A stretch of DNA of 64,000 bases from Alphaproteobacteria bacterium (lineage in GTDB: Bacteria; Pseudomonadota; Alphaproteobacteria; Micropepsales; Micropepsaceae). Location of the stretch: assembly GCA_016124635.1 (NCBI GenBank), contig WGNJ01000011.1, positions 124,001 to 188,000 on the forward strand, written 5' to 3'. The number at the start of each line of letters is the position of its first letter. The stretch's first letter is position 1. This document shows positions 36,801 through 45,059 of the stretch, piece by piece. Position numbers and translations under genes: made by a program. The notes beneath the pieces are model-generated. The model had not been told where the DNA came from, did no database searches, and saw only the letters and a program-made list of their open reading frames with translations.

Positions 36801-38770
36801 TTCACGGCGTCGGGCGTCGACAGAATGCCGGCCGCGTGCGCAGCTGCAAGTTCACCGGACGAATGTCCGATGATCATAGAGGGCGTGATGCCCCAAGCGC
36901 GCCAGCGCGCGACCAATCCGACCTGAACCGCGAACAGCGTTGGTAGCTGATAAAGCGTGCTGGAGCGATAGTCCGCCTCGCCACGCAGCAACTCTTCGGC
37001 GACCGACCAGCCGGCCAGTTCGCGGAACGGCGCATCGATCTCCTCGACAGCGGCGCGGAAGATGGAATCTTCCTTCATCAAGCCGTGCGCCATGCCCCAC
37101 CAGGTACCGCCCTGCCCCGCGAAAGCGAACACGATGCGCGGCTCGACAAGCCGGCGGCCGGTGATAAAGCCGGTATCGTCCTTGGACGGCGCCTCGATCG
37201 ACTTCGGCGCGCGCTTCAGAATGGAGATGATTTCCTCCGGCTTCTCGGCGAGCGCCGCAGCGCGGAACGTCAAGTGCGAACGCCGTACGGACAGGTTGCC
37301 GGCGACGTGATCCATCGATGGCGCCGAGCCGTTCGCCGTCGTCATGAAGTCGGCATAGCGTTCCGCCGAGGTGCCAAGCGCTTTCGTCGACTGTGCGCTG
37401 ACCGGCACCATCCGGTAACGGCGATATTCACGTGATGGATGCATGGCGCCGTTCATATTTGCCGGCGCGCTCTCGAGCACGATGCAAGCATTCGTCCCGC
37501 CGATGCCGAACGAGTTTACCGCCGCACGGCGCGGACGGCCGTTGTCGGCAATCCACTCGCTGTGCTCCAACGGCAGATCGATGCCCAGATCATCGAACGG
37601 AATATTCGGGTTTGGCTTCGAGAAGTTCAGATTTTTCGGAATCTGACGGTTGTAGAGCGCTAGCGTCGTCTTGATCACACCCGTGACACCGGCTGCCGCC
37701 TCGAGGTGTCCGGTGTTTGTCTTGCCCGCGCCGACGATCAGCTTCTGTTTGCGATTGCGATGCTTTCCGAACACGGTGCCAAGCGCGCGCGCCTCGACCG
37801 GATCGCCGATTTGCGTGCCGGTGCCGTGCGCCTCGACGTAGTCGATATCGGAATAGCTGATGCCAGCGCGGTCGCAAGCTTCGCCCAACATAGCGATCTG
37901 CGCTTCCGCGCTCGGAACGCTGATCGTGCTGGTGTAACCGTCCTGGTTGACGCAAGTCGCACGGATGACCGCATAAACGCGGTCCCCATCGTCCATCGCC
38001 TTCGACAACCGCTTGATCACGAGGGCGCCCACACCCTCGCCGCGCACGAAGCCGTCGGCGTTGGCGTCGAAGGTCCGGATCTTACCGGACCGCGAGATCA
38101 TGTTGGCTTTGCTGAAATTGATGAAGACGCCCGGGTCGAGCATCGCATTCACGCCGCCCGAAACGGCAATGTCGCTCTGGCCGTGCCAGATCGAATTGCA
38201 GGCCATTTCCGTCGCGACCAGCGACGACGAGCATGCCGTATCGACGGTTGCGCTGGGACCATGGAAATCGAATTTGTGCGACACGCGGTTTGCGATGATG
38301 CACATCGCACCGCCGGTGCCGGCGTGAACGTTTTCCGCAGTGCGGCGGTAGCGCTGAATCTGCGCGTAGTCCGTCGTGCACGCGCCGACAAAAACGCTGG
38401 TGTTCGATCCGCGCAGGCGCTCGGCGGCAATACCGGCGTCCTCGAAAGCTTCCCAAACCGCCATCAGCATCATGCGCTGTTGCGGGTCCATCGCCTCCGC
38501 TTCGCGCGGCGAAATGCCGAAGAACTCGGCATCGAAATCGCGTATGCCCTCGACGAAACCGCCCCAGCGAACCGACATCTTGCCCATCGCATGCGGATTG
38601 GGATCGTAATACGCATCTAGGCTGAAGCGGTCGTGTGGGATCTCCTTGATGCCGCTACGGCCCTCTCGCAAAAGCGACCAGAACTCCTTCGCGCTCGCAA
38701 CCTTGCCCGGCAGCGTGCACGCGATACCTACGATAGCCAGCGGCTCGAAATCGGTTTTGTATTTGGTCAT
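30887..38770 (-). CDS. Iterative-type polyketide synthase with C-terminal condensation-like domain
   Basis: 2,627 aa. KS about 8-435 (Cys180 in VDTACSSSL, EAHGTGT, KTNTGHLEAAAG); AT about 545-860 (Ser637 in GHSSGE); DH about 925-1200 (His940 in HKVDGSVVFP); pseudo-KR linker about 1225-1440; ER about 1460-1790 (HLGTGGVGLAAIQ); KR about 1805-2000 (ISGGLGGFGAEA, an LDD motif, SxxS...Y); ACP about 2080-2155 (Ser2115 in GLDSLTSF); condensation-like domain about 2190-2620, where HHxxxDG reads HGILLDG (His2306, Gly2307). No thioesterase. All reducing domains look intact, so a saturated chain is expected, probably made iteratively by one module. AT specificity is unclear (FAAHS). The ATG at 38770 is preferred over 38875. 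Confidence 0.93.
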   Translation of the reverse strand: MTKYKTDFEPLAIVGIACTLPGKVASAKEFWSLLREGRSGIKEIPHDRFSLDAYYDPNPHAMGKMSVRWGGFVEGIRDFDAEFFGISPREAEAMDPQQRMMLMAVWEAFEDAGIAAERLRGSNTSVFVGACTTDYAQIQRYRRTAENVHAGTGGAMCIIANRVSHKFDFHGPSATVDTACSSSLVATEMACNSIWHGQSDIAVSGGVNAMLDPGVFINFSKANMISRSGKIRTFDANADGFVRGEGVGALVIKRLSKAMDDGDRVYAVIRATCVNQDGYTSTISVPSAEAQIAMLGEACDRAGISYSDIDYVEAHGTGTQIGDPVEARALGTVFGKHRNRKQKLIVGAGKTNTGHLEAAAGVTGVIKTTLALYNRQIPKNLNFSKPNPNIPFDDLGIDLPLEHSEWIADNGRPRRAAVNSFGIGGTNACIVLESAPANMNGAMHPSREYRRYRMVPVSAQSTKALGTSAERYADFMTTANGSAPSMDHVAGNLSVRRSHLTFRAAALAEKPEEIISILKRAPKSIEAPSKDDTGFITGRRLVEPRIVFAFAGQGGTWWGMAHGLMKEDSIFRAAVEEIDAPFRELAGWSVAEELLRGEADYRSSTLYQLPTLFAVQVGLVARWRAWGITPSMIIGHSSGELAAAHAAGILSTPDAVKLLYHRARLQATQEGRGTIAAIALSRSDMERQLEEWGITRVDIAAVNGTSMINIAGDNDAIQEVVQKLKEKHGEDFFARVLKVDFAAHSHHMDPLREELLESLKSIRPLSGNIPMVSTVTGHLIVGQMADATYWWRNMRDAVIFENGLREVLRLGGNVFVEMGPHINLSAMISSSVAEKGTSAVVVPSLKRDEGFEKTMMTAAATLYVNGVEPRWESFHGDEVPRIDLPVYPWEKKPYWIESEESKAALQGPKAHSLLGIRELAATPMWSGEISLEEHAFLQDHKVDGSVVFPGAGYLEMMFGAGREMFGEAVDIELENVEILEAMVLSNERTELVQTTYEPARGRISISSKPRGSNLDWILRSRAIIHALPKSTHAHGRPIKAPRSAPVSPAPIYKKLSERGYAYGPSFQGMRKLWPGDHESLAYVRARDVETERFNFHPALLDAALHAGFGLKAGIGGGASSKNGKAEPERLYLPIRIERAVLRGHAGKAAFWSRARTVKFDESVAINDTIIEDEKGHRLLELEGFTCKSVGVRQKPSTSKNLKPVYLVEDWIEATPKLAESARAGRGQTWLVFRDKVAGSLAAQGARSLKEAGAHVVSVFAGDNFKASGKDGWQIDPTRVDDYAALIDAVAPQGGKKKIAGVLFGWSAAAAEALKTFDRKSVAALESRSSIAALYLVQALAKTAEQKPRVWLMTRGVHPVGESYEAKALAKAMAGAPLAGFARTALTEHADYQATVLDLDIDAKAAKRQAGNLAGVLLGKTDETEIALRGDAWFVPRLRQAEDRALPALKAPAETEELTRQYRLSMTSAGDLDNLRLIETDPLAVGAGQVKIAVKAAGLNFRDIMAATALYPTDADTNGTPSELLGVECSGVVTAVGAGVKGVRRGDKVIAFAEGCFRSELVVPASAVYDMPKRMSFVDAATVPAAYGTAYYGLVRLAHLRKGETVLVHLGTGGVGLAAIQIANLIGARVISTAGNPQKRAYLKKLGVKHVFDSRSLSFAEDVRRVTHGRGVDVVLNSLAGDAIALGVSVMAPNGRFVEIGKRDIYGDGALGLRNLRRNGAFFVLDMARMDRDDPEGIKEVFSECVDHLSRGRMKALPATVFPASRVIDAFKTMAQAKHIGKIVIDFEEEDLQVDQTTVHPFAVSPNGAYLISGGLGGFGAEAAKWLADRGAKHLYLMSRSGASRPEAKALLASLKKRAVKATAIAADVADRKQVEAVIAKISKSKRPLRGIMHSAMVLDDGLVTQLDGERMLRVIEPKAIGAWNLHEATRKAPLDFFAMFSSMASVFGSSGQANYVAANRFLDLLAAHRRRMGMPAIAINWGALGGAGAVQRDKKILRYLKESGIPPMDLSETLGGLGVMLRKDTPEIGFLKVDWATLGRANSAVKKVPRLADVMASTASGAGGGRLRGELVATKGAERERILKEFLAQQIARVLKLDAKTLEETRPLNELGLDSLTSFQLKNKIESEIGVTLPVGKFLQKPTVVSLAQTISETLDTAPAEEGKGAEKANASATRQLSPRQEWLWHRIQEDGQYPMHGMRETIAVIKIKPAIDMERLNQAFLSVVERHEMLRSAFPEVGGKPTVTVLPKEKFAVRSIDAESMPEEEFMGELHKLAHRFHDLQNGPLIDLRVFSRPDNHSVIVLRGHGILLDGWAFGMILREIFQGYFGLMPLKDSDEKPNAAYFDYARWHRNWLDGKDGKAARSYWREKLANLPAPLSLGGRDPALVDPHARGTWVKRFVAAKENWNAREVARGVGVSLHALFVGAYHAHLYGVTGARDVVIQSNVANRTRSEEEQMVGWLANEMFVRADVDPQTTLREHAANVTRALQDSMEYTGYPTHLMLEAAAETNGGPVKPHFVAFNMMWPDNMDRSGFEQIMFQAEGTLHRFGDLEITMLPVSVEGGGSYLNDAQIAYEEVDGDILISLHAREGVFDGKDGQAAYLDRFLRVLKAGLDNPDLTIGELAKIS

Positions 38771-39164
38771 GTCGGCTGCAGTCCCCACAAACTCAGTCGG
38801 CAAGGTTTTTTCGCACCTGCACACTAGCGAACTCAAGAGGTAACCAATCCCCTCTCGGCCACGCCGATGCGACAAGGAACCAACCGACCCGCGATCTGAG
38901 CGACGAGTGCAAGATTCGTGTCAGTGTGCGCCGCCAGCAGGAATTAACTGCGCGGGGCCACCCGAGATCGCTCGGGGCACGCACATCGTTCTCTCGCCAA
39001 TGCGCCGTGAATTGCGCCATGGCGCGCCGCTGTGCAAGGTGGCGACGGTGGCTTAAGCATAAATTGTGACTGACGGCACTTCGCTCTTGAGCTTCACGCG
39101 TAACCTTGGTCGCCAGAAAGGCGACTTAGATCGCACCCCTCGTGCTGCGGTTGAGCGGCGGTGC
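38771..39164. other. Intergenic: PKS promoter region and end of the M16 unit
   Basis: About 395 bp with no gene. It must hold the promoter of the polyketide operon (minus strand, near 38771-38950), but I could not pick convincing boxes. A short stem GTCGCC/GGCGAC (39109-39125, loop of 5) is 40 bp after the M16 stop on the minus strand and may end that transcript. Confidence 0.45.
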
Positions 39165-42002
39165 CTATTGCTTCGGCAGAACGCGAACATCAATGCGGCG
39201 TTCATCGACCAAGTACTTGTTCGCGACAGTGACGAGTTCGGCCTTCCCAATGGATTCCATATCACTTTGGAAGCTCCGGATTGCCGAGATCGTCCAAGGA
39301 AAGGTTTGGGCACTCTCTAGCGCATTCGCCCAATACTCGTTCGTTCGCCGGTCTTTCAAGGCCGTCTCGACGATGGGCCGTCTTGCTCTTTCGACCAAAT
39401 CCTCGTCGAAGGCTCCGCGACGCAAATCCTTCACAATCGACGCGAGCGTCTCATAAAAGGTATTCACACTTGCCGGCGGCGTTTCGCTGCCCGCTGCGAT
39501 GAAGCCAAAGTCGGCAACGGCACCCGACGCCCAGCTCGACGCAAAGGGCGAATATGTCGCTCCCTGCTTCTCGCGGAATTCGTCGGTCAGCCGAACCTTC
39601 ATCATGTCCCGCAATAGAACAAGTGTCCGTGCCTGTCTCGGATTGGACGGAAAGTCCGGACCGGGCCAAGCCGCATAAGCGACGGCCTGATCGCCTCTCC
39701 CATCGTGCGTAAATTGAAAACGCTCGCGTTGCCGCGGAAATCGGATCGTGGCCGACGGCAGCGAGTGACTATCTCGCGGTGCAAACGCACCGAACGTCGC
39801 CGCAACGCTTGAGATCGCTTTGTCAACGTCCACATCGCCAGCGATCGTAATTTCGATCGGCGCTTGCCGCAGCGCGCTGGACATCACGGCCTGCACATCG
39901 CTCATCGAGATGGATTGAATTTGCCGCAGTGTCGGAAAACGCCACCGCGCATCATTTGAGCGCACGACGCCCGACGCCTCGCGCGCCAATACCCGTCCCG
40001 GACTCGACGAGTATTGTCGAAGGTAATTCTCGGCCGCGGTCTGAAGCCGCGCCAAACCTTCGCCCCGATAAGCGGGTTCGGTCGCAAATGCCGCGAGAAG
40101 CTCGAGTTGCAGATCGAAATCCCGGGTGTTGGCTTTCCCTGACAGCTCAAATGCATCCTCGTCCAGCGACAGATCTGCGCTGACGATGCGCCCAGCCAAC
40201 GCCCGCTCGAGTTCTACGGTCGTGAGCTGCTTCAATCCCCCTTCGATGAACCCGAACGGAAGTGCCCAAAACAGCCCGACCTTTTGTCTTGGCAAAACCA
40301 AATAACCACCACCGATGCGAACCTTTACGATCACCGCATCTTTCTCGAACGCCGTCGGCTTCACGTTCAAACGCACGCCGTTCGCAAATTGAACGAGAGT
40401 GACACCGAGGTCGCCGACCTCCTCTCGACGGGCCACAACGCCGGCCTGCCCAAATTGCGTATAGGGAAAGTCTTTCGCTTCGACCTCGGCCTCGGCTTCG
40501 ACCGGGATCGCATGTGAATTGAGGTAGGCCGATCGCACAGCATCCCCGCCGGCGATGGGCTCGCTGCCGGACGCGAAGATCATGGACGGATCGCTTCCGA
40601 AGCAGCGCCGAAGCGCCTCTGTAACGGCGGCGGCCGTGAGTCCGTCGATCGTCTTTGCATAGATCGCGACATCGTCCCGCGGATCCGTAAAGACCCGCCG
40701 CAACGCAATGTCTTCGATCATCGTATCGGCCAATACCTTGTCGTATCGCGTGTCGGCCTTTGCGGCCAGATCGTCGAGGACCGCCTTGACGACGGCAACC
40801 TCGCGGTCAACCTCGTCCTGGCGCACGCCGAATTGAAGCGTGCGTCGGAGTTCCTGTTCGGCGGCCGCCATTCCCGTTGACCAAGAGCCGGGCCTCGAAT
40901 TCACGGACAGCGCGGCAACGGTCGCCACCCCGCGCACGACGCCGCGCGACGCCGACGCAGAAACGAACGGCGGATTTGCGCCCCGCGCCATCCGGCTGAG
41001 CCTACGGTTCAACACTGCAAAACCGACCTCTCGAACGCTCCGCTCACGCCTCATTGCAATCGAATCTGGAGCGTCGTCGGCGTCGCTCAACCACGCCATC
41101 GTGGCATCGTCCGGCAGATTGGGTTCGACATGCTCTCCCGAACGCAACGTCGCCCTGTTCACGACGCCATAGTTGCCGTCCCGTTGAGCTCCACGCTCCC
41201 AATCGGAAAATGCCGCTTTGATCTTTGCTTCGACCGCAGCCACGTCGATGTCGCCGGCAATCACCAACGCGGCACGCTCAGGGCGATAATATCGATTGTA
41301 GAAATCGGCGATCTGTTGCCGCGTCGCGGTACGGATCACTTGCATATCGCCGATGGGCAAACGCTCTGCCGCTTGATGACCGCTGTAGGTCAGCTTCCAG
41401 CGATCGTTGAACACGCGGCGCTCAGGCGTGTCGCCCTGCCGTTCCTCCGACATGACGACGCCGCGTTCACGGTCGATCGCATCCGGCGCCAGGGTCAGCC
41501 CGTCGGCGACATCGCGCATGAAGCGCAAGGCCGTGTTAATCGTATTGTCCCCGACTTCCGGCAGCTCCAGGACGTACACTGTTTCCTGCAAGCCGGTATG
41601 CGCGTTCGTATGCGGCCCGAAAGCAAGACCCTTTCGCTGCAACGCCTTAACGGCTTCGCCTTCGGCAAAGTGCTTCGATCCGTTGAAGGCCATGTGTTCG
41701 AGAAAATGAGCCAGACCTTTTTGGTCGTCGGCCTCCTGGAGCGACCCGGCCGCGATGCGCAAGCGCAAGCTCGCCGAATGTTTCGGCTCGGCGTTGCGTA
41801 TCAATGCGTAGCGCATGCCGTTCGGCAAAACGCCGAAGCGCACGCGTGGATCGGGCTTCAGATCGCTCTGGTCGTGTGGCCAGGAAAGATAGTCCGGCGC
41901 CGCAACGCGCGGCAGCTCGCCGGGTCCGCCCCCCACGCATCCGGCGAGCATCAGTACGGCGATGATCAGAACTGCGCTTCGCCGCGCTGCAGCTGCCAAC
42001 AT
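39165..42002 (-). CDS. M16-family zinc peptidase, predicted lipoprotein
   Basis: 945 aa, pitrilysin/insulinase-like. The start is the ATG at 42002, with AGGAG 6 bp upstream, rather than GTG 42020. A lipobox LMLAGC (Cys22) marks a lipoprotein. The inverted zinc motif HFLEH (His99, Glu102, His103) with a distal Glu in RGVVMSEERQ is intact. Two M16 homologous halves follow. It lies 18 bp after the neighbouring M16 gene, to which it is closely similar (shared PxYLSWPxDQxDxKPDP-type start of the mature domain), indicating tandem duplication. Substrate unknown. Confidence 0.9.
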   Translation of the reverse strand: MLAAAARRSAVLIIAVLMLAGCVGGGPGELPRVAAPDYLSWPHDQSDLKPDPRVRFGVLPNGMRYALIRNAEPKHSASLRLRIAAGSLQEADDQKGLAHFLEHMAFNGSKHFAEGEAVKALQRKGLAFGPHTNAHTGLQETVYVLELPEVGDNTINTALRFMRDVADGLTLAPDAIDRERGVVMSEERQGDTPERRVFNDRWKLTYSGHQAAERLPIGDMQVIRTATRQQIADFYNRYYRPERAALVIAGDIDVAAVEAKIKAAFSDWERGAQRDGNYGVVNRATLRSGEHVEPNLPDDATMAWLSDADDAPDSIAMRRERSVREVGFAVLNRRLSRMARGANPPFVSASASRGVVRGVATVAALSVNSRPGSWSTGMAAAEQELRRTLQFGVRQDEVDREVAVVKAVLDDLAAKADTRYDKVLADTMIEDIALRRVFTDPRDDVAIYAKTIDGLTAAAVTEALRRCFGSDPSMIFASGSEPIAGGDAVRSAYLNSHAIPVEAEAEVEAKDFPYTQFGQAGVVARREEVGDLGVTLVQFANGVRLNVKPTAFEKDAVIVKVRIGGGYLVLPRQKVGLFWALPFGFIEGGLKQLTTVELERALAGRIVSADLSLDEDAFELSGKANTRDFDLQLELLAAFATEPAYRGEGLARLQTAAENYLRQYSSSPGRVLAREASGVVRSNDARWRFPTLRQIQSISMSDVQAVMSSALRQAPIEITIAGDVDVDKAISSVAATFGAFAPRDSHSLPSATIRFPRQRERFQFTHDGRGDQAVAYAAWPGPDFPSNPRQARTLVLLRDMMKVRLTDEFREKQGATYSPFASSWASGAVADFGFIAAGSETPPASVNTFYETLASIVKDLRRGAFDEDLVERARRPIVETALKDRRTNEYWANALESAQTFPWTISAIRSFQSDMESIGKAELVTVANKYLVDERRIDVRVLPKQ

Positions 42003-42020
42003 CGCGATCTCCTGCCGCAC

Positions 42021-44870
42021 TTATTTCTTCGGCAGAATGCGCATGTCGATGCGCCTGTTCTCGTCCAGTATGAGCTTGGCCGCCGCAACGATCTCCTCGC
42101 GCTTGATCGACTCCACGTCAGGAATGAGCGACCGAATAGTATTGACGGCCTTGTCGTCGGTTTGAATGTTCGACAGCACCCCCTGCCAGAACGCGTTCGT
42201 GTTTCGCTGAGCGTAGAGACGCGTCAGCGCCGGATTGCGCGCGCGGGCCACCAAATCGTCCGAGAACTTCCCCTCACGCAGCTCGTCCTCGATCTTGTCC
42301 AATGTCTTGAAGAAGGCTTCGACCTGATCCGGCCGCGTTTCCGCACCCGTGGTCAAGAACCCGTAGCCTTTGATCACCGACGATGCCCAATCCTGCGCGA
42401 ACGGAACGTAGGTCGCGCCCTGTGTCTCACGGAACTCTTCAGTCAATCTGATTTCCAGCATCTCGCGCACAAGGCTCTCGGCGCGCGACGCGCGTACATT
42501 CGAATAGAAGTCAGGCGCCGGCCACGACGCGCAAGCGATCGCCTGATCGGCGCGGCCCGTGTGGTAGAAAGTCAGCTGTTTGCCCGATCTCGGAAAGTGA
42601 ACGTCGCGAGCCTCGTCCGGCAACGGATAGGTCTCGTTGCGAGCTGGCAGCGCACCAAAGGTCTTTGCCACCGCGTCGATTGCGGCGTCGACCTTGACCT
42701 GTCCCACGATGGTTATTTCGATCGGCGCGGACTCCAGCGGCTCCGTCATGGCCGAGCGCACATCGTTGATCGTGATCGCGCGCATCTCCTCTGGCGTTGG
42801 ATAGACCCAGCGTGGATCGTTGTCGTGCAGCTGTGCCGAAAGCTCACGGCTCAACACGCCGCTCGGATTTGCCATCAGTTGCTGCTGCAGCTCTTGACCG
42901 GCCGCCTGCAACCGTTCGAGCCCGTCCGTGCGATAGGCTGCGTCAACCGTGTAGGCCGCCAGAATCTGCATCTGAAGAAGCAAATCGCGCTGAACCGTTT
43001 GACCGGTCAATTCGAACGCGTCCTCGTCGATGTCCAGATCGACGCCGGCAAAGCGCCCCGGCTCAGTCAACTCGAGTTCCTGCTTGTCGAGGCGCCCAAG
43101 TCCGCCTTCGACAAAGGCGAACGGCAGGGCCCAACCGAGGCCTGGTTTGCTGCGCGCCAAGGACAAATAGCCGCCGGCAAAGCGAACGGTTACACCGACC
43201 TTGTCGTTCTCGAAATTGGTCGACTTCACATTCAGCTTGACGCCGTTTGCAAAGCGAACCGCCGTCACGCCCAAGTCGAAAATCTGACGTTTCGCAACGA
43301 CCTTCCCTGGTGCGCCGAAATTCGTGTAGGTGAATTTCTTGGCCTCGCCCGCGACGGGAGGCGTAACGGTTGTGGCGACTGATTTCTCATAGGCAGCGCG
43401 GACGGCGTCGTCTGTCACTGCCGTCGGTCCGGAATAAAAGACAACGGGTCCCTCGCCGCCAAACGTCGAGCGCAGCACGGCGTTGACGTCCTCCGCCTTC
43501 ACGCCCTTCGTGTCCACATCATAATACGCAAGGTCCTGGCGCGGATCGGTGAACACCTCACGGTCTCCATAGGCCTCGACGAGCGCGGTCGCCAATGCAC
43601 CGTTCCGCCGGTTGCCGGCATTCGCCGCCGCAAGCTCGAATGGCGCCCTATTTTCTGCCGCCTCTCGGTCGACCTCGGCTTGCGACAAGCCAAAGGTTAT
43701 CGCGCGCCTTAGCTCTTGTTCGGCTGCGGCCATCGCGGTCTGCCATTGCCCGGTTCGGGCACTCACCCCCAGCGACGCGACGATCCCCGCATCCTGTGTC
43801 TCGTCCCGCTCGATGTTTGCGCCGATGAAAGGTGCATTCGACTGGCGCGCGATCCGGTTGAGCCGCCTGTTGATGGTCGTGAACGCAATTGCCCGCAGAT
43901 TGCTCTCGCGCCGGAGAGCGCGAGAATCGCTAACCCGCCCGTTGGGCTTGATCCAACTGATCGTAACGGACTCGGCAAGCGCCGGGTCCGTCATGTGGCC
44001 CGCGACCAAGCCGCGATGCTTGACGGTCCCGAAGTCCGGATCGCGCCCGGCCTCGCCCGGCTGCGACCAGTCCGAGAACATCGTCTGCAGGCGCTTTTCC
44101 ATCTGCGCCGGATCGACATCGCCGACGACAACGATCAGCGCACGTTCCGGCCGGTAGTAGCGATGATAATAGTCGGCCAGCAAATCGCGGTCGGCGCTGC
44201 GGATCGTCGCCATGTCGCCGATCGGAAAGCGGACCGCATAACGCTGCCCTTCGAACCACAGATTGAGCCGCGCCAACGCGGCTTGAAGGTCGGCGCCCGC
44301 GCGGCTGCGCTCTTCCGATTGTATGACGCCGCGCTCGCGATCGATCGCGGCCGGGTCGAGCAACAATCGATCCGCCATCTCGCGCAGCATCTTTAGCGCG
44401 ACGCCCAACGTCGCATCGTCTGTGCCCGGCACGTCGAAGGAGTAGATCGTTTGTCCGAAGTCCGTTTGCGCGTTGACATGCGGCCCGATCGACAAGCCCA
44501 TCCGCTGCAGGATTAGAAACGCTTCGCCTTCGGGAAAATTCTTGGTCCCGTTGAACGCCATATGCTCGATGAAGTGAGCGATGCCGCGTTGGTTGTCGGC
44601 TTCTTGGAGCGAGCCGGCGGCGATGCGCAGGCGCACCGAGGCGACACCCTCCGGCTGATTGTTGTGCATGATCTCATAGCGCATGCCGTTCGGCAGCACG
44701 CCGTAGCGCACGGCAGGATCGGGCTTGATGTCGGTCTGATCCTGCGGCCACGAAAGGTACGCCGGCGCCACATCTGCGACCGCGTAACCGAATGAGAGTA
44801 ACGTGAGGGCGAAAACTGCAATCGTGGTACGAGCGACGTACCGAGAGGCAAGGCGTTGAAACGCGTCCAT
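42021..44870 (-). CDS. M16-family zinc peptidase, secreted
   Basis: 949 aa from the ATG at 44870. It has a signal peptide (about 1-32, ending YAVAD) but no lipobox. The zinc motif is HFIEH at the same positions as in the neighbour (His99, Glu102, His103) with RGVIQSEERS downstream. Like its neighbour it has two M16 halves and ends RRIDMRILPKK (neighbour: RRIDVRVLPKQ). The longer frame to 44966 would add a leader before the signal peptide and is not preferred. The genes are probably one transcription unit, with this one first. Confidence 0.92.
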   Translation of the reverse strand: MDAFQRLASRYVARTTIAVFALTLLSFGYAVADVAPAYLSWPQDQTDIKPDPAVRYGVLPNGMRYEIMHNNQPEGVASVRLRIAAGSLQEADNQRGIAHFIEHMAFNGTKNFPEGEAFLILQRMGLSIGPHVNAQTDFGQTIYSFDVPGTDDATLGVALKMLREMADRLLLDPAAIDRERGVIQSEERSRAGADLQAALARLNLWFEGQRYAVRFPIGDMATIRSADRDLLADYYHRYYRPERALIVVVGDVDPAQMEKRLQTMFSDWSQPGEAGRDPDFGTVKHRGLVAGHMTDPALAESVTISWIKPNGRVSDSRALRRESNLRAIAFTTINRRLNRIARQSNAPFIGANIERDETQDAGIVASLGVSARTGQWQTAMAAAEQELRRAITFGLSQAEVDREAAENRAPFELAAANAGNRRNGALATALVEAYGDREVFTDPRQDLAYYDVDTKGVKAEDVNAVLRSTFGGEGPVVFYSGPTAVTDDAVRAAYEKSVATTVTPPVAGEAKKFTYTNFGAPGKVVAKRQIFDLGVTAVRFANGVKLNVKSTNFENDKVGVTVRFAGGYLSLARSKPGLGWALPFAFVEGGLGRLDKQELELTEPGRFAGVDLDIDEDAFELTGQTVQRDLLLQMQILAAYTVDAAYRTDGLERLQAAGQELQQQLMANPSGVLSRELSAQLHDNDPRWVYPTPEEMRAITINDVRSAMTEPLESAPIEITIVGQVKVDAAIDAVAKTFGALPARNETYPLPDEARDVHFPRSGKQLTFYHTGRADQAIACASWPAPDFYSNVRASRAESLVREMLEIRLTEEFRETQGATYVPFAQDWASSVIKGYGFLTTGAETRPDQVEAFFKTLDKIEDELREGKFSDDLVARARNPALTRLYAQRNTNAFWQGVLSNIQTDDKAVNTIRSLIPDVESIKREEIVAAAKLILDENRRIDMRILPKK

Positions 44871-45059
44871 GAGCCCTCGAGCGAATAGATGCACCGGCAA
44901 TGTGAGACCATCACCGGGGCCAAAATGAAAGTCAAAGATTAGCTTTCCCGCCCGCGGCTCCAACAAAAGTCAAGTCTTTGTAATCCAGGTCAAAGCCACG
45001 TGATTGCCACAAGCTTAAGCACCACCCCTGCTTTTGATTGCGATTTGCCGGGCTGGTCG

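Noticed and set aside
41130-43382. Long open frame (750 codons) on the plus strand
   Set aside because: It lies wholly antisense to the two M16 peptidases, whose zinc motifs and signal sequences are clear. High GC content produces such mirror frames.
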